This document shows positions 6,528-13,605 of a stretch of DNA of 13,605 nt, piece after piece (positions within the stretch are counted from its first letter, which is position 1; every line of letters starts with the position of its first letter). The position numbers and the translations under genes are program-made. The notes under the pieces are model-generated. The model saw nothing but the letters and a program-made list of their open reading frames with translations. It was not told where the DNA came from and did not search any database. The stretch is from Methanomassiliicoccales archaeon (GTDB lineage Archaea > Thermoplasmatota > Thermoplasmata > Sysuiplasmatales > Sysuiplasmataceae): NCBI GenBank assembly GCA_027365715.1, contig DAHXLZ010000160.1, positions 1 to 13,605 of the forward strand, written 5' to 3'.

Positions 6528-8297
6528 ATGAACAAAAAAATCATGTCTTTGTTGATAGCTGTGTTGCTGTCGTCGAGTATTTTCTTTGTTGCTGTGCCAG
6601 GGTCAAGCAGGGCTTCTTCAACCCCTGTGACGTTGACTGTCGGCATAGTCTCGCCGGGAGCAATTACAAATCTGAATCCGTGGGTGGCCGGCGGTCAATC
6701 CGCGATCACTACAGATCAGCTGCGTGGGCTTTACTACCTGACGCTTCTGCTTCAGGCGCCAAATGGAACGCTGATGCCACAGCTTGCACAGTCGTGGTCT
6801 GCCAATGCAAATGCATCGGTTTATACATTCAACCTGAGGCCCAATCTCAAGTGGTCTGATGGAACACCGCTCACTGCCAGCGACGTAGTCTACTCGTTTA
6901 ATATTCTCAAGCAGCACCCGCTGTTTGACACTCTCAACGGCTTTGTGATAGCATCCCTTCTGCAGAATGTTACTGCAGTCAGCACGACCACAGTGAAATT
7001 CACTCTGACGCATCCATTCTCTCCGTTTCTGGATTATGCGGCACTCGGCAAGTACATAGTGCCTGAGCATGTATTTTCAACGATATCAAACATCTCCGCA
7101 TATTCCGGTTCATCATCTCCTGTCGGAGACGGTCCCTATATGCTCGTGAACTGGACTGCCGGAGCCACAGTTCTCCATTACAGGGCCAACCCATACTTCT
7201 ACATGGGAAAGCCAAAGATTGAAAATCTTGCAATCGAACTCCTTTCACCTACTGCAAATATCCCTGCGCTGTTGCAGACAGGCACGTTAACTCTTGCACA
7301 ACCGGCACCGAGTCAGGTTGCCGCACTGAAAGGCGTGAGTCACACAGGCATCTCCCTTTCGCCCGGAATTTCTATTGTTGGCACGTATTTCGATCCGGCA
7401 GGTCTGTTCATGTTTGACGATGCTCTTTATCCGTACAACGTTACGGCTGTTAGACAGGCCATCTCTTTCGGCATAAACAGGACACAGATAGTGCAGTTAG
7501 CGCTGAACGGTTATGGAACACCGGGTAACCAGGGTCAGCTGCCGCCTTCGCTCTCGCAGTGGATACCGCCTAACCTTCCCAACTACACATTCAATCCGGG
7601 CAAGGCCAGATCCATGCTGCTTGCTATAGGCTTTAAGAACGGCAGCAACGGTTTCCTCACCTTCCCCAACGGCACCGCCTGGACACCGCAGATAATGGAT
7701 GTTGGCGGTACGGCGAGCAGTATTGTCAGCGTTATTGTGCAGAATCTTCATGCTGCCGGCATTGATGCCTCCGAATCTGTTGTTACGATAGGCTCAATTG
7801 TGAAGGGACTGGAATACGGAACCTTCGACATGATACTGCTTGGAACTAGCAGGCCGCCCATTCCAGACTTCGTACTCGGTGTCTTTGTCACAAACTCAGT
7901 TACACCGGTGGGAACACAGGAACTCGACTACCATGGATGGGCCAGATGGTCCAATCAGACTGTCTGGAACGATCTCAGCCAGGCGAGGAATGTCAGTGGC
8001 TTCAGTCAGCAGTACCAGCTCTATTCCAACGCTCAGCAGATCATGGCGACGCAAGTGCCACTGATTGTTCTGTATTACGGGCAGAACATTTGGGCATACT
8101 CCAATGCAACGATCAGCGGCTGGGGACCGGCTGCTCAGGGATATCAGTTCCCGCAGGCACCGCTGCTGATGAGTCTGCACGGACCGGCTACAGTCTCTAC
8201 TTCAAGCAATGGATTGGTGTATGCTGCAGCAGGACTGATTGTCGTACTGGCAGTCATCGCTATCGCAGTTTACGTGGTAAGGAAGCGGCAAAGGTAG
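6528..8297 (+). CDS. Extracellular solute-binding protein family 5, membrane-anchored (right operon)
   Basis: Substrate-capture protein of the right importer, 589 aa. It has a Sec-type signal (MNKKIMSLLIAVLLSSSIFF, residues 1-20, with likely processing near residue 30, SSRASS) and no lipobox. The family 5 signature is clear: LAQSWSANANASVYTFNLRP, then KWSDGTPLTASDVVYSF. The C-terminus has a hydrophobic anchor (563-584) followed by RKRQR. At least a dozen N-x-S/T sequons are present. Relative to the left binding protein the overall plan is the same but the ligand-binding body is clearly different, so the two importers probably take different substrates. It is the first gene of its operon, 6 nt ahead of permease B. 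ATG 6528 follows a TATA-like box at short distance. Confidence 0.93.
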   Translation: MNKKIMSLLIAVLLSSSIFFVAVPGSSRASSTPVTLTVGIVSPGAITNLNPWVAGGQSAITTDQLRGLYYLTLLLQAPNGTLMPQLAQSWSANANASVYTFNLRPNLKWSDGTPLTASDVVYSFNILKQHPLFDTLNGFVIASLLQNVTAVSTTTVKFTLTHPFSPFLDYAALGKYIVPEHVFSTISNISAYSGSSSPVGDGPYMLVNWTAGATVLHYRANPYFYMGKPKIENLAIELLSPTANIPALLQTGTLTLAQPAPSQVAALKGVSHTGISLSPGISIVGTYFDPAGLFMFDDALYPYNVTAVRQAISFGINRTQIVQLALNGYGTPGNQGQLPPSLSQWIPPNLPNYTFNPGKARSMLLAIGFKNGSNGFLTFPNGTAWTPQIMDVGGTASSIVSVIVQNLHAAGIDASESVVTIGSIVKGLEYGTFDMILLGTSRPPIPDFVLGVFVTNSVTPVGTQELDYHGWARWSNQTVWNDLSQARNVSGFSQQYQLYSNAQQIMATQVPLIVLYYGQNIWAYSNATISGWGPAAQGYQFPQAPLLMSLHGPATVSTSSNGLVYAAAGLIVVLAVIAIAVYVVRKRQR

Positions 8298-8303
8298 GTT
8301 CAG

Positions 8304-9296
8304 TTGGGCCTGTCTGTGCGTTTCCTGGTACGGCGTGGTCTGTACGCCGTACTGACTTTTTTCATTGCACTGGTAATGATATTCATAATACCGCGGCTGA
8401 TCGCAGTCAATCCGGTGGAGATTATAGCGGCATCACAGCAGCTTCCACCCTCGGCCATCAGGCAGCTGACGGCGGAGTTCGGCCTCAACAAGCCTCTCTA
8501 CATTCAGTTCCTGCTGTATTTGAAAAACGTAGTTTTCACGTTCCCGCCAAATCTCGGTTTCTCTTATGAGTACTATCCACAATCTGTCTGGTCGCTGCTC
8601 GTTATCTCGCTTCCTTGGACTCTCTTCCTTGTAGGAAGTTCGGTGGCAATCTCGGCATTTGCAGGAACAATGGCTGGTCTGTATGCAGGAATGAACCGCG
8701 GCAGCATGCTCGACAGGTTTCTCACGTACACTGCAATGACAACGCAGTCTATGCCGTACTTCTGGATAGCAATAATATTCCAGATAATGCTCGCAGTTGT
8801 CTTCAGGATATTCCCGATAGGCGGTTCAGTGTCTATAACTGATACAAGCCCCGTTTTTTCATTAGTTTACATTCAGGATGTGCTCTATCACGCGATGCTT
8901 CCCATGATTACCATTGTGGTTGCAACAACGCCTGTTTACGCAATCATAATGAGGAACACTCTGGCCGACATAATACGCGAAGATTACATGATTGCCGGAG
9001 AGGCGAAAGGACTGCGAAAGTCCCGCCTTTACTACAAATACGGTCTGCGCAACGGCATTCTTCCTATTGTGAGCCTTATCGCAGTTCACTTCGGTTATGT
9101 TGTCGGCGGCGCCCTGCTTGTTGAGATTGTATTCAGCTATCCGGGAGTCGGTACACTTCTCTTCAACGCGATTCTGTCACACGACTACCCGCTGATACAG
9201 GGTGTATTCTACATACTGGGCATCACCGTAATCGGTGCCAATTTCATCGCCGATGTAATTTATTCTTACATCGACCCGAGGATTAGATACTCATGA
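8304..9296 (+). CDS. dppB: Peptide/oligopeptide ABC importer permease, DppB/OppB type (right operon)
   Basis: Membrane permease B of the right importer, 330 aa, the same length as the left paralogue. Shared landmarks include RFLVRRG before the first helix, SYEYYPQSV, LPWTLFLVG, DVLYHAMLP and the ATPase-contact loop IREDYMIAGEAKGLRKSR ending in NGILPI. The start is TTG 8304, 6 nt after the binding-protein stop, with an AGGTAGGT stretch (8292-8299) 4 nt upstream; GTG 8316 is an alternative. The TTG gives an N-terminus that aligns with the left paralogue. Its end overlaps the start of permease C by 4 nt (ATGA). Confidence 0.92.
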   Translation: MGLSVRFLVRRGLYAVLTFFIALVMIFIIPRLIAVNPVEIIAASQQLPPSAIRQLTAEFGLNKPLYIQFLLYLKNVVFTFPPNLGFSYEYYPQSVWSLLVISLPWTLFLVGSSVAISAFAGTMAGLYAGMNRGSMLDRFLTYTAMTTQSMPYFWIAIIFQIMLAVVFRIFPIGGSVSITDTSPVFSLVYIQDVLYHAMLPMITIVVATTPVYAIIMRNTLADIIREDYMIAGEAKGLRKSRLYYKYGLRNGILPIVSLIAVHFGYVVGGALLVEIVFSYPGVGTLLFNAILSHDYPLIQGVFYILGITVIGANFIADVIYSYIDPRIRYS

Positions 9297-10186
9297 ATGT
9301 GCAGAGGTTTAAGCTGGACAGGCTCTTCAGAACGGAGTCCGGAACAGACACCTTCCTGAAGAAACTGCTCAACAGCAGGGGTGGAATGACGGGCCTCATA
9401 ATACTCGCGGCTTTATCACTTACTGCACTGCTCTCTTCTTTCATCGCTCCCTATTCTCCTTATGTCATTATAGCAAAGCCATACCTGCAACCCAGTTCCA
9501 GCCATCTCTTTGGCACAGACGGTCTTGGCAGAGACATTTTCAGTCAGATGATTTACGGAACAAGCCTGTCTCTGGAGATTGGCTTCGTTTCGGCCATCGG
9601 TATCACAACGATAGGCACACTCGTGGGCATAGTATCGGGATACATCGGCTCGTTCGTCGATGAGGTACTTATGAGATTTGTGGACGTTATGCTCGTCATA
9701 CCGTCAATTGCATTCATGATTTTCGTTTCGTCAATAATGGGCCCGGGTGTTATTACCGTTCTAGTCGTAATCATCGTTTTTGGATGGCCGCCGATGTCCA
9801 GAATGATACGATCTCAGGTGCTCTCTCTCAAAAAGAGGGGTTTTGTAGAGAGTGCCATCGTCAGCGGCTCTTCTAAACTGTTCATACTCTTCAGGATGAT
9901 ACTGCCAAACATTACTTCACTCATACTGGCCAATGCGCTGCTCGCTGTGATATATGCAATAATTGCTGATGCCTCACTGGCTTTCATCGGCCTTGCAAGC
10001 ACCACCAGCTACAGCTGGGGAACCGTTCTTTACAATGCCCAGGTTGAGGGCGCGATATATCATAACGGCATACTGTGGATTACGCTTCCCGGAGTGGCCA
10101 TTGCAGTTACCGGAGTAGCAATGACTCTTCTGGCCAGGGCGATGGGCGATATCACAGATCCGCGTTACTCCACGGAGGGCAGGTGA
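9293..10186 (+). CDS. dppC: Peptide/oligopeptide ABC importer permease, DppC/OppC type (right operon)
   Basis: Second membrane permease of the right importer, 297 aa. It carries the OppC-type motif HLFGTDGLGRDIFSQM after the first helix, then GYIGSFVDEVLMRFVDVMLV, nearly matching the left paralogue, and the coupling loop IRSQVLSLKKRGFVESAIVSG followed by LPNITSLI. The ATG at 9293 overlaps the TGA stop of permease B. Its own stop codon lies within the ribosome site of the next gene. Confidence 0.92.
   Translation: MNVQRFKLDRLFRTESGTDTFLKKLLNSRGGMTGLIILAALSLTALLSSFIAPYSPYVIIAKPYLQPSSSHLFGTDGLGRDIFSQMIYGTSLSLEIGFVSAIGITTIGTLVGIVSGYIGSFVDEVLMRFVDVMLVIPSIAFMIFVSSIMGPGVITVLVVIIVFGWPPMSRMIRSQVLSLKKRGFVESAIVSGSSKLFILFRMILPNITSLILANALLAVIYAIIADASLAFIGLASTTSYSWGTVLYNAQVEGAIYHNGILWITLPGVAIAVTGVAMTLLARAMGDITDPRYSTEGR
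10182..10186 (+). promoter_or_regulatory. Shine-Dalgarno site (GGTGA) for the right D gene, containing the stop codon of permease C
   Basis: The last codon AGG and the stop TGA of permease C spell AGGTGA, 5 nt before ATG 10192. This supports ATG 10192 over the much longer frame opening at 10075 and over GTG 10183. The left operon has the same device. Confidence 0.7.
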
Positions 10187-10191
10187 TACAC

Positions 10192-11160
10192 ATGATTCTC
10201 GCAGAGATTCAGGCACTTTCTGTCACTTTCGCTTCAAAGAAGGGACCGGTCAGGGCAGTTGACGCTGTGGATCTGAGTATAGATGAAGGATCGATATTCG
10301 GCATTGCTGGAGAATCCGGATGCGGTAAAACAACTATCGGGCTGTCTCTGCTCGGTATGATCCGCGAACCCGGACGCGTGGATGGTAAGATTACAGTCGG
10401 CGGCAAGGATGTCACAGCCCTCCGTGGGGAAGAGCGCAGACTCTTCAGATGGAAGGAAGTATCTATGGTATTCCAGGGTGCGATGAACAGCCTGAATCCT
10501 GTCAGCAATGTTGGTGATCAGATAACGGAGGTTATCCTTGACCATACAGGCAGCACACGTAAAGAGGCAATGGAACTGGCAGAAGGTCTTCTCCGGAAAG
10601 TCAGGCTCCCTTCAGATATTCTTCGTCGCTATCCGCACCAGCTGAGTGGCGGCCAGAAACAGCGTGTGGTGATAGCAATGGCCATTGCACTCAATCCACG
10701 CCTCATTATAGCTGACGAACCCACAACTGCACTTGATGTTGTATCACAGGAACACATACTGCGGCTGCTCAAGGAGGTCGTTAAAGCATCAAACACGACT
10801 GTCGTGATAATATCGCACGACCTTTCGCTCATAGCCGACATGTGTGATTATCTGGCAGTCATGTATCTTGGCAGAGTTGTCGAATCCGGAAGGGCGCGAG
10901 ACATCCTGGCGGCGCCGGCTCATCCCTACACCATGGCTCTTCTCGAATCTAACATAACGCTTGACAGGAGAGGGAAGAAGGTTGAATCAATTCCCGGATA
11001 CCCGCCTTCACCGATTAATCTTCCACGCAACTGCAGGTTCAGCGGCAGATGTGCATTCGCAACCAGCGAATGTTTTGAGTCCGATCCGCCTGCTTCAAAA
11101 CTGGATGACGGGAGGACAGTGTACTGCTACCATCCGAGGTATGGAAATGACGCAAAATGA
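10192..11160 (+). CDS. dppD: Peptide/oligopeptide ABC importer ATP-binding protein, DppD/OppD type (right operon)
   Basis: ATPase D of the right importer, 322 aa from ATG 10192. Motifs: Walker A GESGCGKTT (40-48), Q-loop Gln95 in the D-type context FQGAMNSLNP, signature LSGGQ (151-155), Walker B IIADEP with Asp175/Glu176, switch His209 in ISHD. The C-terminal extension has four cysteines (281, 287, 294, 312). The frame remains open back to 10075, but that extension is read-through of the permease C gene in another frame and has no family match. Its end overlaps the F gene by 14 nt. Confidence 0.93.
   Translation: MILAEIQALSVTFASKKGPVRAVDAVDLSIDEGSIFGIAGESGCGKTTIGLSLLGMIREPGRVDGKITVGGKDVTALRGEERRLFRWKEVSMVFQGAMNSLNPVSNVGDQITEVILDHTGSTRKEAMELAEGLLRKVRLPSDILRRYPHQLSGGQKQRVVIAMAIALNPRLIIADEPTTALDVVSQEHILRLLKEVVKASNTTVVIISHDLSLIADMCDYLAVMYLGRVVESGRARDILAAPAHPYTMALLESNITLDRRGKKVESIPGYPPSPINLPRNCRFSGRCAFATSECFESDPPASKLDDGRTVYCYHPRYGNDAK
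11136..11140 (+). promoter_or_regulatory. Shine-Dalgarno site (GAGGT) for the right F gene
   Basis: GAGGT lies 6 nt before ATG 11147 and directly abuts ATG 11141, so 11147 is the better start. The site is inside the last codons of the D gene, as expected for coupled translation. Confidence 0.55.
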
Positions 11161-12142
11161 TAAAGTCGCGATGAGCAGCGTATCAGTCAGATTCACATCC
11201 GGAGGAAGAGTTGTACCGGCACTGGACGACCTTACGATCTCTTTCCGGCTCTCTGAAATGGTTTCAGTAGTCGGCGAGAGCGGCGCCGGAAAAACAACCT
11301 TCGGGCGGGCCCTGATCGGCCTTGCCCGGCCCGACTCCGGTACCGTCCTGTTCAACGATAATGATATTCACAGCATGAGGAAAAAGGAGCTGAGGGATTT
11401 CAGAAAACATCTTCAGGTAGTTTTTCAGGATCCGTACGACGCAATGAATCCCAGACACATCGTTCTTGATTATCTGTCAATGCCTCTTCGATTTATTTCC
11501 GGTATATCGTCAAGGGCGGAGCTCAGGGCTTCATGCGAGGGTCTGCTGGATATGGTCGGCCTGGAGAGAGAGTTTCTGTCTAAGTATCCGCACCAGCTGA
11601 GCGGCGGCCAGAAACAGCGTATTGCAATAGCAAGGGCACTTGCCACAGAACCCAGCTTCATAGTCGCAGATGAGCCGACAAGCATGCTGGATGCATCGGC
11701 TGCTGCAGGCGTTCTGAATCTGCTCAGGGGCCTTGCGCTGAAAAGGGGAATGGGATATCTGCTAATAACACACAACATGGGTGTGGCAGCCTACGCTTCT
11801 GACAGGATAGTTGTAATGTACTCTGGCAAGGTTGTTGAAGATGCCGCAACGGAAGACATCATAACATCTCCAAGACATCCTTACACTTCAGTGCTGATAA
11901 GCCATGCACCTCTGTCGCGTAACTCGGGGCGGAAACTGCTTCCTGAACGTTCTGGCTCAGACGTTGATCCAGATGCTATGGATCCGTGGAAACTGGGTGG
12001 CTGCAGGTACTTTGCCAGGTGCCCCAAAGGAACTGATAAATGCAAACAGTCATTCCCGGATCTGTCAGCTGGAGCCGAAGGAAGAAAAGTCGCATGCTGG
12101 CATCCGCTGGAGAATGACGATCTGCAGGCGATCGCTGAATAA
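11147..12142 (+). CDS. dppF: Peptide/oligopeptide ABC importer ATP-binding protein, DppF/OppF type (right operon)
   Basis: ATPase F of the right importer, 331 aa. Motifs: Walker A GESGAGKTT (43-51), Q-loop Gln94 in the F-type context FQDPYDAMNP, signature LSGGQ (151-155), Walker B IVADEP with Asp175/Glu176, and switch His209 in ITHN (Asn replaces the usual Asp after the His). The D-loop is followed by ASAAAG, a departure from the common DVS-type sequence. The C-terminal extension has four cysteines (286, 292, 299, 317). The open frame extends back to 10961, but conserved sequence begins only after 11147, where a ribosome site is correctly spaced. It is the last gene of the operon and ends 3 bp from a convergent gene. 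Confidence 0.93.
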   Translation: MTQNDKVAMSSVSVRFTSGGRVVPALDDLTISFRLSEMVSVVGESGAGKTTFGRALIGLARPDSGTVLFNDNDIHSMRKKELRDFRKHLQVVFQDPYDAMNPRHIVLDYLSMPLRFISGISSRAELRASCEGLLDMVGLEREFLSKYPHQLSGGQKQRIAIARALATEPSFIVADEPTSMLDASAAAGVLNLLRGLALKRGMGYLLITHNMGVAAYASDRIVVMYSGKVVEDAATEDIITSPRHPYTSVLISHAPLSRNSGRKLLPERSGSDVDPDAMDPWKLGGCRYFARCPKGTDKCKQSFPDLSAGAEGRKVACWHPLENDDLQAIAE

Positions 12143-12149
12143 TATTCAG
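12135..12149. repeat. Short perfect palindrome over two convergent stop codons
   Basis: CTGAAT-AAT-ATTCAG (6-bp arms, 3-nt centre) contains the TAA of the right F gene and the TGA of the leftward hydrolase gene. It could form a small hairpin in either transcript, but it is AT-rich and no T-run follows, so it is not a convincing terminator. Confidence 0.3.
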
Positions 12150-13192
12150 ACTGTGTCAGCGGCACTGGCTGCAAATGAATGAAATTCACTTCTCATCCTG
12201 TTCACATCCTCCATCTTTCCTCCGACCGCATCGTTGTTCATGAGGAGTATTGAAACAAGCCGCCTTTCGATATCCATCCAGACGGATGTTCCGGTGTGCC
12301 CGGTATGGCCAAACACAATACCGCGTCTCACCGGATAGCCGTCGTCACCCCTGACGCGTACCATGAAACCAAGGCCATAGTGTATGCCAAAGAGTTCTGA
12401 GACTGGCCTGATCATCTTCCTTATGCTTGACTGCCTCAGCAGTATTCCCTTCCCTTCAACACAGTCATCGAGGATCGCTGATGCAAACAGAGACAGTTCT
12501 CCTAGGCTGGAGAACAGACCGGCGTGTCCGGCGACGCCGTCCATTCTCGCAACGACTTCGTTGTGCGTTTCGCAGATCAACTCCATTTTCCTGATGGGTG
12601 AATATCCCGTGGATGCGCAACACCAGCTTCTGTCCGGATTATACAGTGTGGAATCAAGACCAAGCGGCACAGTGATTTTTTCCCTGACGAGCTCATCCTC
12701 TCTCTTTCCGTAAATCGTTTCTATTATCTCCCCCAGAATCATGAAACCGAGATCGCTGTAGACCGGAATCCCACGGCGTTCAAGATCTACTGAGTTGAGG
12801 ACACGCAGAACAGAGGCTCTTGATGCACATCTCTTCATCGAATTTCTTAATGGCGGGAGTCCCGATGTGTGTGACAGCAATTCCAGAATATTCGCGCTGC
12901 GAAGGTCTGTCTTCTTCACACCTGAGATGATATTTCCGATCGTGTCATTGAGGCTGAGGAGTCCTTTTTCACAGGCTTGCATCACAATAATCGCTGTGAA
13001 CATTTTTGTAATCGATGCAAGGTCGAAAAGGCAGTCACGTGTCAGCTTCTTTTTTCCCGTCTGCGTTGTGGTTCCGACAAATTCTTCGAATATCATCCTG
13101 CCGTTTCTCCAGACACCAGCTGCGGCGCATGAATGCGTCCGGCCCATTCCATTTTTCAGCAAATCCTGCAGTGTGCTGGCTATCTGTCTCAT
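12146..13192 (-). CDS. Cytosolic serine hydrolase, beta-lactamase class C / AmiE-like (candidate muramyl-peptide amidase)
   Basis: Penicillin-binding-fold serine hydrolase of 348 aa. Catalytic motifs: SITK with nucleophile Ser60 and Lys63, YSD (145-147) at the YxN position, and HTG (296-298) as part of HTGHTG. Further family landmarks are LLSHTSGLPP (106-115), YSDLGFMILGEIIE (145-158) and GVAGHAGLFSS (219-229). This set matches my memory of the AmiE/YbbE group better than true AmpC beta-lactamases. B. subtilis AmiE removes the peptide from MurNAc and is encoded with murQ and nagZ; it is secreted, whereas this protein has no signal peptide and should act in the cytosol on imported substrate. 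Related esterases or D-aminopeptidases share the motifs, so the reaction is inferred. The start is ATG 13192, 32 bp after the preceding gene, with no clear promoter or ribosome site, so co-transcription with that gene is likely. It is convergent with the right operon. Confidence 0.85.
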   Translation of the reverse strand: MRQIASTLQDLLKNGMGRTHSCAAAGVWRNGRMIFEEFVGTTTQTGKKKLTRDCLFDLASITKMFTAIIVMQACEKGLLSLNDTIGNIISGVKKTDLRSANILELLSHTSGLPPLRNSMKRCASRASVLRVLNSVDLERRGIPVYSDLGFMILGEIIETIYGKREDELVREKITVPLGLDSTLYNPDRSWCCASTGYSPIRKMELICETHNEVVARMDGVAGHAGLFSSLGELSLFASAILDDCVEGKGILLRQSSIRKMIRPVSELFGIHYGLGFMVRVRGDDGYPVRRGIVFGHTGHTGTSVWMDIERRLVSILLMNNDAVGGKMEDVNRMRSEFHSFAASAADTV

Positions 13193-13224
13193 ATAATCAT
13201 GCGCCGTAACGCCTCTTTCTCGGC

Positions 13225-13605
13225 TTATTCATCCTGCCATCTGAGCGGTTCATATTCCCCTCCGTCTGAGCAAACGAGGATGTGCCTTCCTTTCTTTCGC
13301 GTAGTCGCTATGAGTGTCGTTCCAAAACCCGGGACGGAAGCAACTTTCTTTCTCAATATCAGTGCATCGCTGTGATATTCCAGCAATTTGTAATCGGCTG
13401 TTTCTGAAATCGTTTTCACTCCATTGAGATACATTGGTATTTTAACTTCTCCCATGCTCTTCTCCGGGTTGAATGTGAACGACAGCTTCTTCATCGGCTT
13501 TCCCCTCACAAGTATTGAAAGTCCCTTGACCTCACCGTCGGATGAAAAGCTCCAGGAAACTTTCCGGTTCCCGGCAGAGTAGAGGTCGCCGCCGTACTTC
13601 ACAGT
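13225..13605 (-). CDS. Unrecognised protein, C-terminal 126 residues, cut by window edge
   Basis: The frame is open to the right edge (codons ACT GTG AAG TAC...) and ends at a TAA at 13225. A GTG at 13602 could be read as a start but nothing supports it, so I treat this as a fragment. I do not recognise the family. The visible part alternates hydrophobic and polar residues with many Gly, Lys and Ser (for example VSWSFSSDGEVKGLSILVRG), with no membrane segment and no cysteine motif except a single Cys near the end; this looks like a beta-rich domain. It lies 32 bp upstream of the AmiE-like gene on the same strand and is probably in the same transcript, so a carbohydrate- or cell-wall-related role is possible but unproven. 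Confidence 0.7.
   Translation of the reverse strand, partial: TVKYGGDLYSAGNRKVSWSFSSDGEVKGLSILVRGKPMKKLSFTFNPEKSMGEVKIPMYLNGVKTISETADYKLLEYHSDALILRKKVASVPGFGTTLIATTRKKGRHILVCSDGGEYEPLRWQDE

Noticed and set aside
6514..6531. Five-codon upstream ORF (MLAIP) whose stop overlaps the ATG of the right binding protein
   Set aside because: The predicted transcription start lies near 6520, after its ATG, so it would not be in the main message.
10075..10191. Long N-terminal extension of the right D ATPase (frame open from 10075)
   Set aside because: It lies entirely inside permease C in another frame, has no ABC-family sequence, and a well-spaced GGTGA supports ATG 10192.
10961..11146. Long N-terminal extension of the right F ATPase (frame open from 10961)
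   Set aside because: It overlaps the conserved C-terminus of the D subunit in a different frame; the family sequence starts after ATG 11147, which has GAGGT 6 nt upstream.
13015..13375. Open frames on the plus strand over the hydrolase and the terminal fragment
   Set aside because: Antisense to coding sequence with catalytic motifs; the products show no domain character.

Overview
The window is most likely from an archaeon, probably a Thermoplasmata-like acidophile or a relative. Three things point that way. Both solute-binding proteins have a Sec-type signal without a lipobox cysteine and end in a C-terminal membrane anchor followed by basic residues, and both are very rich in N-glycosylation sequons. 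The promoters of the two divergent operons place TATA-like boxes about 27 and 33 bp from the ATG, as in leaderless or near-leaderless archaeal mRNAs. Internal operon genes use GGTGA-type Shine-Dalgarno sites and many TTG starts. The lineage is inferred; no rRNA or other marker gene lies in the window.

Layout: two complete peptide/oligosaccharide-type ABC importers (Dpp/Opp family) are transcribed divergently from a 379-bp control region (6149-6527). The left operon runs leftward: solute-binding protein (4322-6148), permease B (3253-4245), permease C (2366-3256), ATPase D (1361-2359), ATPase F (391-1377), and then, 6 nt further on, the start of a MurNAc-6-phosphate etherase gene, murQ, cut by the left edge (1-384). 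The right operon runs rightward with the same order: solute-binding protein (6528-8297), B (8304-9296), C (9293-10186), D (10192-11160), F (11147-12142). The gene junctions are nearly the same in both: a 4-nt B/C overlap, a C stop codon lying inside the Shine-Dalgarno site of D, and a same-phase D/F overlap. This suggests an old inverted duplication.

At the right end, convergent with the second operon (3-bp gap), are two leftward genes: a cytosolic serine hydrolase of the beta-lactamase class C/AmiE-like type (12146-13192), and the 3' end of an unrecognised gene upstream of it (13225-13605).

Biological reading: murQ in the same operon as an Opp/Dpp importer, with an AmiE-like hydrolase at the other flank, resembles the content of bacterial muropeptide-recovery loci such as the Bacillus subtilis murQ/amiE/nagZ region. 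Archaea of this kind have no murein, so the simplest model is scavenging of bacterial cell-wall fragments. One or both transporters would bring in muropeptides or peptides, the AmiE-like enzyme would remove the peptide from MurNAc, and MurQ would convert MurNAc-6-phosphate to GlcNAc-6-phosphate plus D-lactate. No MurNAc kinase or GlcNAcase is visible. The MurQ and hydrolase family calls are well supported by motifs; the integrated pathway is inference.
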